DNA of 64,000 bases from Clostridium swellfunianum (GTDB lineage: Bacteria; Bacillota; Clostridia; Clostridiales; Clostridiaceae): positions 2,271,243-2,335,242 of the forward strand of contig NZ_JAMOFV010000006.1 in the NCBI RefSeq assembly GCF_023656515.1. The letters are read 5' to 3'. How positions within the stretch are numbered: the stretch's first letter is position 1; each line of letters opens with the position of its first letter. Made by a program: the position numbers and the translations under genes. The notes below the pieces were generated by a model, which was not told the DNA's origin, did not search any database, and was given only the letters and a program-made list of their open reading frames with translations. Of the stretch, positions 35,326 through 44,658 are shown in pieces.

Positions 35326-36002
35326 ACCACCCTCTTATCGTCCACAATGATTCCATCTGCTATAGTTATGACCCTATCAGCACGAGCTGCAATATTTGGA
35401 TCATGAGTTATCATAACTAACGTTTGATTATATTTTTTTATGGACATGGTAAGAAGGTCTAAAACCTCATTGCTGTTTTTGCTGTCTAAGTTTCCTGTAG
35501 GTTCATCTGCAAATATTATTGAGGGTTTATTGGCAAGGGCTCTTGCAATGGAAGTCCTTTGCTGCTGTCCCCCGGATATCTCCCCAGGCAAATGGGCTTT
35601 TCTATTTTTAATATCTAGGGTTCCCATAATTTCATTTATGTAAGCCTCGTCTACTTTTATGCCGTCCATTAAAAGAGGCAGTTTAATATTTTCTTCAACT
35701 GATAATATAGGAATCAAATTAAAAAACTGAAATATAAAGCCTATATTCCTTCTTCTAAATCTTGATAGATCTCTTTCCCCCATAGAGTAAATGTCCGTAT
35801 CGTTTATAAAGACTTGTCCGGAAGATGGCCTATCAAGTCCTGCCAAAAGATGAAGCAATGTACTTTTCCCAGAGCCGCTAGGACCAACTATTGCTGTAAA
35901 CTCCCCTTTTTCAATTGAAATATCTGTAGGCTTAAGAGCCTTAACCTCCGTTTCCTTAAAACCATAAGTCTTTGCCAAACGGTTAGTTCTTAATAAATTC
36001 AT
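35322..36002 (-). CDS. ABC transporter ATP-binding protein (LolD/MacB type)
   Basis: A 226-residue ATPase with Walker A GPSGSGKST, Q-loop FQFFNLIP, signature ISGGQQQR, Walker B IIFADEPTG and switch ITHDP. The insertion pattern belongs to the LolD/MacB group that pairs with FtsX-like permeases; its partner follows with a 4-bp overlap. The start at 36002 is set by GGGG four bases upstream; the longer frame begins inside AGAGGG. Confidence 0.93.
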   Translation of the reverse strand: MNLLRTNRLAKTYGFKETEVKALKPTDISIEKGEFTAIVGPSGSGKSTLLHLLAGLDRPSSGQVFINDTDIYSMGERDLSRFRRRNIGFIFQFFNLIPILSVEENIKLPLLMDGIKVDEAYINEIMGTLDIKNRKAHLPGEISGGQQQRTSIARALANKPSIIFADEPTGNLDSKNSNEVLDLLTMSIKKYNQTLVMITHDPNIAARADRVITIADGIIVDDKRVV

Positions 36003-36205
36003 AAATCCCCACATCCCTCTTTCACCCTAAATTACGATTCAAAAAAGTTTATATATATCATACCATATTTTTGTAGCTAATACACTAATATACTTACAAC
36101 TACTTAACATACAATGTATTTTTATGCATTGATATAGACATTCTCAAAATAGGTTAATATAATATAAATTGCGTTATTAATCATACAAAGAAAGGCGGCC
36201 TGAAT

Positions 36206-37876
36206 ATGCAGCATTTAGTTTTAGAAGAAATCAAGAAAAACATTGAAGACATTTTTTATTCATATGTTAAAGTTAAAAGCGATACAAATACTATGCTTGA
36301 ACGAGATATAGAGCCTTTTCTAATGGATTTTTTCAGCAGTATTGACTATTTTAAAAATCATCCAGAGCATTATGGTACTTATAAAATTGAAAATGATGCC
36401 CTTGACCGTTCTGTATGCTGGGGTTTAGTGAAAGGAAATGGTGACGACACTGTAGTTTTAATTCATCATAACGATGTTGTCCCGATTGAAGACTTTGGAA
36501 CACTAAAACCTTTTGCTTACTCTCCTTCTGAACTTGAAGAGGAGCTAATGAAAATAAAGGATGCACTTCTGCCAGATGCAAAAGCTGATCTAGAGAGCGG
36601 AGATTTTATCTTTGGCAGAGGAGCTGCTGATATGAAAGCCGGTGGGTCCATACAGCTTGCTCTTTTAAAAAGATATGCCCAGTTTACCAGCCTTCAAGGC
36701 AATATTTTACTAATTTCTGTGCCAGATGAAGAAAATCTCTCAGCAGGAATGATGAGTGCCGTTTCATTGCTTAAAGGCCTAAAGGAAAAATATAGCCTTA
36801 ATTATTTAATGATGATTAATTCAGAACCTCACGAGAGGATGAACAAAGATATTGGAGTGCTTTCAGAGGGTTCTGTTGGAAAGATGCTTCCCTTTTTCTA
36901 CGTAAAGGGCTTTTTAACACACGTTGGAAAGATATTTCAAGGAATCAACCCTGTAAGTATACTTTCAGAAATAGTGAACAAGACAGAGCTAAACTTAGAG
37001 CTTTCAGACTTTATTGGAGACGAAGCATCACCTCCACCAACCTGGCTTTATTTTAAGGAAAGAAAATTTCAGTACGATGTTTCTCTGCCGCCTAGTGCAG
37101 CAGGCTGCCTAAGCATTCTTACCCTAAACAGAGAGCCTGCTTCAATGCTTGAGTCTCTTCGTGAAATTAGCTTGCAGGCTTTTTCAGAGCTTATAGAAAG
37201 CATGAATGCGAAATATAAAATCTTCAGAGAAAAGATGAACAAACCCTTTGAGCCTCTTCCTTGGCAGGCTAAGGTTGTAACCTTCAAGGAGCTTTACGAT
37301 GAAGCTTATGAAGCCTATGGTGATACCTTTAAGCAAAGATACTACGAAGTTTTAATAGATATAGAAAACAAGATTCAAGCTGGAGAACTTTCTATGATTG
37401 AGAGCAATTTCTACCTTGTAGAAGCTGTTTATGAATATATCAATGATTTATCTCCAAGAGTTGTTATAGGTCTTGCTCCACCCTATTATCCTAATGTTGC
37501 AAACATGTATCTTGATAATATAAGCGAGAAAGCAAAAAACTTATCAAAAGAAATTATGGACTACACCTTAAACAACTTTAACCAGCAGTACTCAAGAGAA
37601 TATTTTTTCACAGGTATTTCTGACTTAAGCTATACCTCAGTTAAAAACTCAAAGGTTATACATCAAACTCTAGAAGGAAGCATGCCTCTCTTTGGAACTC
37701 TTTACAACATTCCTATTGAGGACATAGAAGCTATGTCCATGCCCTGCATAAATATAGGTCCTTGGGGCAAGGAGTATCATAAGCTTACAGAAAGAGTTTA
37801 CAAGGAGGACTTGTTCCATAGAACTCCCGAGATTCTTCACTATGCTATTTCCAGATTGTTGGAGTGGGATAAGTAA
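36206..37876 (+). CDS. M20-family peptidase, RocB-like
   Basis: A 556-residue zinc peptidase-like protein. Metal ligands are visible in LIHHNDVV, GRGAADMKAGG (Asp) and PDEENLSAG (Glu), with the remaining His late in the chain near EYHKLTERV. The long insertion between the halves (VSLPPSAAGCL... QRYYEVLIDIENKI) is typical of RocB, the poorly understood protein of arginine catabolism operons. No other roc gene is nearby, so its substrate is unclear. Start follows AAAGGCGG. Confidence 0.82.
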   Translation: MQHLVLEEIKKNIEDIFYSYVKVKSDTNTMLERDIEPFLMDFFSSIDYFKNHPEHYGTYKIENDALDRSVCWGLVKGNGDDTVVLIHHNDVVPIEDFGTLKPFAYSPSELEEELMKIKDALLPDAKADLESGDFIFGRGAADMKAGGSIQLALLKRYAQFTSLQGNILLISVPDEENLSAGMMSAVSLLKGLKEKYSLNYLMMINSEPHERMNKDIGVLSEGSVGKMLPFFYVKGFLTHVGKIFQGINPVSILSEIVNKTELNLELSDFIGDEASPPPTWLYFKERKFQYDVSLPPSAAGCLSILTLNREPASMLESLREISLQAFSELIESMNAKYKIFREKMNKPFEPLPWQAKVVTFKELYDEAYEAYGDTFKQRYYEVLIDIENKIQAGELSMIESNFYLVEAVYEYINDLSPRVVIGLAPPYYPNVANMYLDNISEKAKNLSKEIMDYTLNNFNQQYSREYFFTGISDLSYTSVKNSKVIHQTLEGSMPLFGTLYNIPIEDIEAMSMPCINIGPWGKEYHKLTERVYKEDLFHRTPEILHYAISRLLEWDK

Positions 37877-37923
37877 AATGTAACTCTGCAGAAAGCTCTC
37901 TTAAAGCTCAAGCAAGAGCAATC

Positions 37924-37957
37924 AAAAAGGTGCAGCCAAACTATAATGACTGCACCT
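37924..37957 (-). terminator. Terminator of the cadC-cadA unit
   Basis: On the minus strand AGGTGCAG pairs with CTGCACCT around a 14-base loop and runs into TTTTT, just after the ATPase stop codon. Confidence 0.8.
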
Positions 37958-37964
37958 ACCATAA

Positions 37965-40226
37965 TTATTTATTTTCTGTTTTCATAGCTCTCATAGAATT
38001 TAATACAGCTAGAAGTGTAACTCCAACATCGCCAAATACTGCTTCCCACATAGTGCCTAAGCCCATTGCTACAAGCACTAATAAAATAGCTTTAATGCCT
38101 AAAGCAAATATAATATTTTGCATTACTATTGTTCTTGTCTTCTTTGCTATTTTTATAGCTGCAGCAATCTTTGAAGGCTCATCGGTCATAATTACTACGT
38201 CAGCAGCTTCAATTGCAGCATCTGAGCCAACTCCACCCATTGCAATTCCAATATCAGCTCTTGCTAGAACCGGAGCATCGTTTATTCCGTCACCTACAAA
38301 TACGAGCTTGCCCTTTGATGATTTTTCTCTATCTAGAAGTTCTACCTTTTCAACCTTTTGGTCTGGCAGAAGCTCGGTATGAACCTCATCAAGTCCTAAC
38401 TCTGCAGCGACCTTAGTTCCAACTGTTTTGTTATCCCCTGTGAGCATAACTGTTTTCTTCACACCTATAGCTTTCAAAGACTTAATTGCCTTTACAGAAT
38501 CCTCTTTAATTTCATCAGATATTACAATAAAGCCTGCATATTCTTTATCTATAGCCACATGAACTACAGTACCGATTGTTTCAACATTAGCGTAGGCTAT
38601 ATTTTCCTTAACCATTAGCTTATAGTTACCTGCTAAAACCTCTCTGCCTTCAACTTTAACTTTTACACCATGACCTGATATTTCTTCATAATTTTCAATA
38701 GCATCCTTAACTATTTCCTTGCCATAAGCATTTAAAATCGAAGAAGCTATAGGATGGTTAGAATAGCTTTCAGCATAAGCTGCATAAGTTATAAGCTCAT
38801 CTTCAGTAATATTATTTTGTGGCTTTACTTCTGTTACCTTAAATACACCCTTTGTAAGTGTACCTGTTTTATCAAATACTACAACTTCTACATCATTTAA
38901 CGCCTCAAGGTAGTTGCCGCCCTTAATTAGTATTCCATTCTTTGAAGCACCGCCTATACCTCCAAAGAAACCAAGAGGTATAGATACAACTAAAGCACAA
39001 GGACAAGATACAACCAAGAATGCCAAAGCTCTATAAAGCCAGTCAGAGAAGGTTGCTCCCTGTATAACAAGTGGTGGTATTACAGCCAAGGCTAGTGCTG
39101 AAAAAACAACAAAAGGTGTGTAATACTTTGCAAACTTTGTTATAAATTTTTCTGTAGGAGCTTTCTTACTGCTTGCATTTTGCACTAATTCTAGTATTTT
39201 TGCAACAGTTGAATCTCCAAACTCCTTCTCTACCTCAATAGTTAGAAGACCATTCTTATTGATAACTCCACCCATAACACTGTCTCCAGTTGCTATTTCC
39301 CTAGGAACAGACTCTCCAGTTAAAGCAGAGGTATCTACCATGGAGCTTCCTTCTATTACTTTGCCATCCAGCGGAACCTTCTCTCCTGGCTTTACAACAA
39401 TAATATCTCCAATTTTTACTTCTTCAGGATCAACCTTTCTAAGCTCATCTCCTATTTTAACATTAGCGAAATCAGGTCTTATATCCATAAGCGCTGTAAT
39501 TGACTTTCTTGAACGGCTAACAGCTATGCCTTGGAATATTTCTCCCACCTGGTAGAAAAGCATAACTGCTACACCTTCAGGATATTCACCGATAGCAAAA
39601 GCACCAATGGTTGCAATAGACATTAGGAAATTTTCATCAAAAACCTGACCTCTAGCTATATTCTTTAATGCTCTTAGAACAACTTCACCACCTACAAGCA
39701 CATAGCTTATAAGATAAAGAAGAAGCTCTATTGTATTAGAAAAGGTAATTATGGATGCAACTGCAAAGATTGCTGCGCCTATGCCTAGTTTAACTAATTC
39801 TTTTTTGTTGCTTTCGCCATGTTCATGATTATGCTCATGGTCATGGCCATGCGCCTCTGAATGATGATGTTTTTCCGCCTTAGAAGCTTTATTTTTTTCA
39901 ATAGCTTCCTTAACCTTCATTCCAGGCTCTATTCTGCCTACAATTTCCTTTACTCTTCCAACAATATTGTTTACTTGAGCTGAGTCGTCTATTTCTAATA
40001 ATATTCTAAGGGACATAAAATCTACTACTACTGACCTTACGCCTGTAAGGTTGCTGCTCTCTCTTTCTATCTTAGCAGCACAGCTTGCTCAGCCAGCGCC
40101 GCCATCAAGCACTAATACTTTTTTTATAACATTCTCATTTCCCGTATTTTTCATAGCTTTACTGCCAGCACTTGTTTGTGCTAGCTTTATATTTCCTTTT
40201 ACTATTTTCTTATTTTCTATTTCCAT
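37965..40226 (-). CDS. cadA: CadA/ZntA-type P1B ATPase with in-frame TGA (possible selenocysteine) in its HMA domain
   Basis: The full frame from the ATG at 40226 (GGGGGAG upstream) to 37965 has 753 residues and a single TGA at 40091-40089, codon 46. Around it the protein reads VLDGGAG-TGA-ASCAAKIE; family members have GxxCAxCAAKIE here, so the TGA replaces the first metal-binding Cys of the HMA domain. Beyond it are a His-rich linker (119-137), TGES 303-306, CPC 408-410, DKTGT 452-456 and GDGINDAP. It would export Zn(II), Cd(II) or Pb(II). The internal ATG at 40016 lies inside the HMA fold and lacks a ribosome binding site. Either selenocysteine decoding or a nonsense mutation fits. Confidence 0.8.
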
Positions 40227-40290
40227 TAACTTCTCCCCCTTATTCCTAAATTCATATAAAATAATCAATTGATGCTGTAACAACCTTTGT

Positions 40291-40659
40291 CTATTTTTTC
40301 TCTTCTATATGGATTAGGCCTTGATCAAAAATGCTCTTAACATGATCGTCATCTAGTGAATAGTAAACCACCTTGCCATCTTTTCGGTTTCTTACAATTC
40401 TAGCCTGCTTAAGTACTCTTAGTTGATGAGATATAGCAGATTGAGTCATTCCAAGCAGTGCCGCTATATCGCAAACACACATTTCAGCTTGAAATAGAGC
40501 ACATAATATTTTGATTCTTGTGGAATCTCCAAGTACTTTAAATAGGTCAGCTAAGTCATATAATATTTCTTCTTCCGGTATACATTGTTTAACCTTATTA
40601 ACTACATCCTCGTGTATGGCAGAACAATTACAACTTTCAATATTTGTTCTTTCTTCCAT
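40291..40659 (-). CDS. cadC: ArsR/SmtB-family metal repressor (CadC-like)
   Basis: A 122-residue winged-helix repressor. The alpha3N metal ligands are present as Cys10-x-Cys12 in ESCNC, and CVC at 61-63 in the recognition region, the four-thiolate pattern of CadC; DDDH and HIE near the end suggest the alpha5 zinc site. DNA-binding helix is TQSAISHQLRVLKQA. It lies 64 bp upstream of the ATPase gene and would repress it until Cd, Pb or Zn binds. Start at 40659 follows AAAGGA; the upstream ATG has no site. Confidence 0.9.
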   Translation of the reverse strand: MEERTNIESCNCSAIHEDVVNKVKQCIPEEEILYDLADLFKVLGDSTRIKILCALFQAEMCVCDIAALLGMTQSAISHQLRVLKQARIVRNRKDGKVVYYSLDDDHVKSIFDQGLIHIEEKK

Positions 40660-40689
40660 AGTATCATTCCTTTTCATATTGACAATTGA

Positions 40690-40745
40690 ACATATGCACC
40701 ATTGTTCATATATTCATTATACGTCTAGGCTTATTATTGTGTCAA
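40690..40745 (-). promoter_or_regulatory. cadC promoter and operator
   Basis: TTGACA (40745-40740), 18-bp spacer and TATAAT (40721-40716) on the minus strand. Just downstream ATATGAACAAT-GGTGC-ATATGTTCA is an imperfect palindrome like ArsR/SmtB operators, placed over the start site for repression. Confidence 0.75.
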
Positions 40746-40899
40746 TAAAATAGAAAAATATTTTATTTAGTAGGTTTTCTAGAAATTAATTTTTATGTGA
40801 TAAATAAGACGACACTATAGATCTGATATTTATTTGAGGAGTTTGGTAAAATTTAAGGTAAGCTATGCCGTAGCCATTTCTCTGTTAAGACCACATAAA

Positions 40900-40929
40900 T
40901 AAAGCGCCAATATCTCTATTGACGCTTTA
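40900..40929 (-). terminator. Probable terminator hairpin in the 40.7-41.1 kb gap
   Basis: TAAAGCG-CCAAT pairs with ATTG-CGCTTTA around a short loop. It is 150 bp beyond the DMT transporter stop. The remainder of 40746-41082 shows no gene I can support. Confidence 0.5.
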
Positions 40930-41082
40930 AAAGATTAATATTTATTTAACTGTCTAGCTATACAATGACTTTTCTCTCTACTCACAAGGTCATCCAAAAG
41001 CGGAAAGGCAGTTGATTTGATTTATCAGCGTATTAACCCTTGTGTACCCTGCCTCTTAAAGTTGCCAATATCTACAGTATTT

Positions 41083-42141
41083 TTAATGTTCATGAGAATG
41101 ATGTATATCCGGAGTATGCTCATGTGTATGAACCAATTCTTCATGTGCGTGAGGGTGGGAATGCTCCCCTTTAGCTGCATAAGGATGTTTATGATTATGA
41201 TGTCCGTCTGAGTGATTATGCCTATGCTCATGTTCCATATATTTATGAACGTGGTTGTGCGAGTGCTTTTCTACTACTACAAAATAAGTACCAATTATCA
41301 TGACAATAGCTGCTAGCACAAAAGATACAGTAACAGGTTCAGAGAGAGCAATAAATGATATTCCTACACCTATAAAAGGTGCAACTGCATAGTAAGTGCT
41401 GGTCCTTGCAGCTCCTAATTCTCTTTGGGCTGTTACATAAAAGAATATACTAAGTCCATATGCAAAGAAACCGAGTAATAAAGCAAGTAGAATATATGTG
41501 ATATTCCATAATACTTCCCTTGCAAAAACTGCAATAATTAGTGCTCCTATTCCAGAACCAAAACCTTTTATGATAACAACCTGCAGCGGATCCTTAAGCG
41601 AAAGCTTTCTTGTACAGTTGTTTTCAAGACCCCAGGATATACATGCCATAAGAACGAGTATAGCTCCAAGTGAAAATGAAAAATTCCCGAAGTCCTCAAC
41701 AGATAATATTATGCTTGATATAGTTATAAGCGCTATAGAAATCCACAAACGCTTTCCTATAGCTTCTTTAAATGCTACAAAAGCTATTAGAGAAGTTGCA
41801 ACAATTTCAAAGTTACTTAATAAAGCTGCAGTAGAGGAAGTGGTCCTAGTTAATCCAAGCAGCAAGAATATAGGAGCAGCTATATCAAGCAGCACCATTA
41901 AAACAACATAGGTAAGTTCTTGTTTTTCCAGCTTTGCTTCATGTCGTTCTACATCAACCAATCTCCTTAAAATATCTATTGCAAGCATCCCAAGCCCTGC
42001 ACCAAGATATAAAAGTGATGATAAAAATAAGGGTGGTATTTCTTTTAGCATCAGCTTTGAAAAAGGTGCACTCATACCAAATAATGCTGCTGCCAGTATT
42101 GCCTGCCCAATAGCAACATACTTTTTATAATTTTGTTTCAT
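41083..42141 (-). CDS. EamA/DMT-family transporter with His-rich C-terminal tail
   Basis: A 352-residue protein: ten membrane helices in two EamA halves (residues 1-295, with FGMSAPFSKLMLKEIPPL and YYAVAPFIGVGISF), then a hydrophilic tail of about 55 residues, almost every second or third one His (KHSHNH, HEHRHNHS, HTHEHTPDIHHSHEH). Such tails bind Zn, Ni or Co and suggest metal-linked transport. It sits beside the cadC-cadA pair on the same strand but is separated by 420 bp, so it is a separate unit. Confidence 0.85.
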   Translation of the reverse strand: MKQNYKKYVAIGQAILAAALFGMSAPFSKLMLKEIPPLFLSSLLYLGAGLGMLAIDILRRLVDVERHEAKLEKQELTYVVLMVLLDIAAPIFLLLGLTRTTSSTAALLSNFEIVATSLIAFVAFKEAIGKRLWISIALITISSIILSVEDFGNFSFSLGAILVLMACISWGLENNCTRKLSLKDPLQVVIIKGFGSGIGALIIAVFAREVLWNITYILLALLLGFFAYGLSIFFYVTAQRELGAARTSTYYAVAPFIGVGISFIALSEPVTVSFVLAAIVMIIGTYFVVVEKHSHNHVHKYMEHEHRHNHSDGHHNHKHPYAAKGEHSHPHAHEELVHTHEHTPDIHHSHEH

Positions 42142-42213
42142 GTCTTTACCTCTTTATTATTTAATAAACTATTTATTGTGAAAGTGATTGTGCTTGTGCA
42201 CTATCATGTTCCT

Positions 42214-42387
42214 TCATAAGCTATTGAATAGTGTTGTTGTTCCATTGATTCTTTTTGTGTAATAAAGTTCTCCTTCTAAGTTAGCAGCTCTATCTGCATT
42301 TATAGTGTTTTTAAAGTATGTAATTAACTTAAATGCTATAATCATAAACACAATTAGTCCAACTAAAGATAATAGCTTTTTTTTCAT
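42214..42387 (-). CDS. Small single-helix membrane protein, 57 residues
   Basis: MKKKLLSLVGLIVFMIIAFK begins a protein with one membrane helix, then a polar part NTINADRAANLEGELYYTKR ending TTLFNSL. ATG follows GGGGG by eight bases. It is 37 bp after the 42424 gene and on the same strand, so it is probably the third gene of that unit. No family recognised. Confidence 0.6.
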   Translation of the reverse strand: MKKKLLSLVGLIVFMIIAFKLITYFKNTINADRAANLEGELYYTKRINGTTTLFNSL

Positions 42388-42423
42388 ACTTTTACCCCCA
42401 TAAATTTTTGTTTAAGAAATATT

Positions 42424-42771
42424 TTATTCCGATAGCTCCTTTAGTCTTTGCAGCATGTAATCCAATTCGAATGAATAACCTACCCTTCTACAGCTGCTAT
42501 CCAGAATTCTGTAATGATTTGATATTATATTTTGCTGAATTGTATAGCCGTTTTTAGTCTGAATATCCTTCCACCAGGTTTTTCCTCCAAGTGTTGGAAT
42601 ATATTTCTTCTCATCATTCGTAAAAGATAAGGAGCGAATAATATCTTCAGTATCGCCGCCAAAGGTTAATTCCAATATCTCACTACCCTTGAAAAAGACA
42701 CATGCTGCAACAGCGACTGCCCAACCTAAACTGCTTCTTTTTGGTGCCTTAATGTTTTCTTCCAGGAACAT
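42424..42771 (-). CDS. Hypothetical protein overlapping its upstream neighbour
   Basis: A 115-residue soluble protein (EENIKAPKRSSLGWAVAVAACV, later LGGKTWWKDIQTKNGYTIQQ). I do not recognise it. Its start overlaps the end of the upstream gene by 23 bp and has only a weak ribosome binding site, indicating translational coupling. A longer TTG start at 42789 is possible. Confidence 0.6.
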   Translation of the reverse strand: MFLEENIKAPKRSSLGWAVAVAACVFFKGSEILELTFGGDTEDIIRSLSFTNDEKKYIPTLGGKTWWKDIQTKNGYTIQQNIISNHYRILDSSCRRVGYSFELDYMLQRLKELSE

Positions 42772-43273
42772 ACCATTTAAATCCTGCAAACTGTTTTCCT
42801 AGTATTTTGTTTAAGTCATACTGAAGCTTTAAAGATGTTCCACAATATAAAACTATCAGCTTCCCACTTCTATAAAAGTGAGGATTATCGCCCCAGCTAA
42901 GATATGTTACAAGGTAAACAGCTTCACCATTTTTAGTATTACGCTCCACATTGGAAGATGCATTTATTTTAAACCCATCCTTCGAAACCCGGTTTGCCTC
43001 ATTTATAGCTTCTTCCTCACTACTAAATTCAAATACTGACAGCTCCATATTTGAACTCTTAATCATTTTTTGATTACCAGAAAACCAGCTTACCTTATCT
43101 TTCGGTACATCCTCTATGCTTTCTAGGATGTAATTTCTAGACTTTAGCTCTTTAACAAATTCATCTGTATTTTGCAAATCCTTACCTTTATGAAATAAAA
43201 AATCAAGCCAGGCTACTGTTCCTAACAAAATTATAGCAATCCATAAAACTGAACGTTTATTTAATTTTCCCAC
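42749..43273 (-). CDS. Membrane-anchored hypothetical protein
   Basis: A 174-residue protein with an N-terminal helix (SVLWIAIILLGTVAWLDFLF) and an outside domain containing FSSEEEAINEANRVSKDGF and AVYLVTYLSWGDNPHFYRSGK. The pattern resembles small anchored proteins of unknown role in clostridia. GTG start at 43273 follows GGGGG by six bases; first gene of a likely three-gene unit. Confidence 0.65.
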   Translation of the reverse strand: MGKLNKRSVLWIAIILLGTVAWLDFLFHKGKDLQNTDEFVKELKSRNYILESIEDVPKDKVSWFSGNQKMIKSSNMELSVFEFSSEEEAINEANRVSKDGFKINASSNVERNTKNGEAVYLVTYLSWGDNPHFYRSGKLIVLYCGTSLKLQYDLNKILGKQFAGFKWYVPGRKH

Positions 43274-43334
43274 TATAATCCCCCAATTGAGTACCATTTT
43301 TTCTCTTTATTTTCTTGATATATTTCTAAGCAAA

Positions 43335-43784
43335 TCATATCTTATACTGCTTTATATATTTTCTTATAGCATGTGCCTGGAACTCCTCCTGCATTATTTC
43401 TGCAGCTTCATTAATAGGAACCCAAACAAGTTCATGATCTTCTTCGATTTTCAAATTGTTCCTATCTAACAATTTCCCTATGTAAAAATGCCCCACTAGT
43501 TTTAGGTACTCATTATGTTTTATAGATTTAGTATAATTGGATAACTTCCCAATATATTTAGCTATCTCTATATCGTATCCTAGTTCCTCTGAGCATTCTC
43601 TTTTTAAGCATTCTTCATAGGTTTCATCATTTTCAACTCCACCACCAGGCAGAAAAAAATTGTTATCTCTTTTTACCAAAGCAATTTTATCTTCTAAGTC
43701 TAGAATCAGTGCATATGCCCCTATTCTCTCTCAATAATTAATACCTTCAATTCTAATGCCGCATTCTATTTCTTCTATAAACAT
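43335..43784 (-). pseudogene. Nudix hydrolase gene with an in-frame TGA at codon 18
   Basis: From ATG at 43784 (AAAGGAAG upstream) the frame reads MFIEEIECGIRIEGINY, TGA at 43733-43731, then ERIGAYALILDLEDK and a complete Nudix box, GGGVENDETYEECLKRECSEELG. Ends at 43335. The sequence continues in frame across the TGA with normal family flow, so only one codon is affected. The residue expected is not a conserved Cys; Trp is plausible (TGG to TGA). It is a fresh pseudogene or a readthrough case. Confidence 0.7.
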
Positions 43785-43912
43785 AGTTTTCTTCCTTTCA
43801 ACATCTTCGTTAATCAAGTTATCTCCAAATTTTAAAGTCAATCCGCCAAGTTAATTAATCAAAATGATATCTATACAGTTATGTACCAATATATACCATA
43901 TTTATTATCACT

Positions 43913-43978
43913 TCAGCGCAACAAGAACTCCACGGCTTCAACTGTATCCTTAATGTATAACGTTGCTCCAAGTTTCAT
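43913..43978 (-). pseudogene. 5' remnant of a VOC/glyoxalase-like gene
   Basis: Twenty-one codons starting MKLGATLYIKDTVEAVEFLL then a stop. This is the first strand and helix of PhnB-like VOC proteins (MKLxxxLYVKNTVEAVEFY). The rest of the gene is missing. Confidence 0.5.
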
Positions 43979-44017
43979 CTCTACACCTCTTGCTTTTTTA
44001 ATAAAACCTTTACGGAA

Positions 44018-44128
44018 TCAAGCACCTTTATGGCCACTTGGATTAACAAGCTATTTTAAAATATAAAAAGAAGAATATTTTTCATCAACTATTTCTTTTC
44101 TCGTTACTACAATATAACTGTTGATACC
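44018..44128 (-). pseudogene. Internal remnant of a Sigma_reg-type anti-sigma gene
   Basis: Reads GINSYIVVTRKEIVDEKYSS then FYILK, stop, LVNPSGHKGA, stop. It matches GINLIKSNTIITREESVEEK... FHILEWLVNPSGHQGSDM of the intact anti-sigma protein encoded at 45732-46928, about 2 kb away. It is a broken partial duplicate of that gene or a relative of it. Confidence 0.65.
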
Positions 44129-44309
44129 GATTGAATCTTAAATCAATTTCTACCCTCGCGAAAAATACATAGTTACCAAAACTCTAATAAGTGCAATAGC
44201 TCCTCCAATTATATTAAACTTGTCTGAATTAACACTATTATATAGCAAATGGATAATTCTTACTATAAGAGATATACATAACTTTCACCGTTCTTCATCA
44301 ATTTAGCAA

Positions 44310-44354
44310 AAAATAAAAATAGCATTGGTTATATTTCAATGCTATTTTTATTTT
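44310..44354 (-). terminator. Strong terminator after the 37-residue frame
   Basis: An 18-bp perfect stem, AAAATAAAAATAGCATTG and its complement, with a nine-base loop and AT-rich flanks; can act on both strands. Confidence 0.8.
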
Positions 44355-44355
44355 A

Positions 44356-44469
44356 CTATTGTAATATTTTCTTCTCTGATAACGCTCTTTGCCGTTCCGT
44401 CTCCAAATAGAGGCAAAGTTCCTTATAGTCCTTTAGCCAATGTATCTTAGCCAGTTCTCTCAAATCCAT
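44356..44469 (-). CDS. Possible 37-residue peptide or gene remnant
   Basis: MDLRELAKIHWLKDYKELCL is followed by YLETERQRALSEKKILQ, a charged helical peptide, with a terminator two bases after the stop. A weak AGAAGGA lies rather far upstream. It could be a real small gene or the tail of a decayed one. Between 43785 and 44659 only this and the listed remnants are recognisable. Confidence 0.35.
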   Translation of the reverse strand: MDLRELAKIHWLKDYKELCLYLETERQRALSEKKILQ

Positions 44470-44658
44470 AACTATACCCGTATCCTTCTGTTTAATGAAA
44501 TTCATTTGGCAAAACAAAGTCTGTTAAAATGCTTCGTAATCCACAGCCTATCCCCCCATGCTGCTAAAAGCAAAAACTATTTCTTTATCTTTAAATATAA
44601 AAATACTCTACAAAACCTTGCATTTTATAGAGTATTTATAATCCTTTGTTTTGTTCAA

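Noticed and set aside
40016-40016. ATG at 40016 as the true start of the CadA-type ATPase
   Set aside because: It lies within the HMA fold, lacks a ribosome binding site, and a well-spaced start with conserved HMA sequence lies upstream across the TGA.
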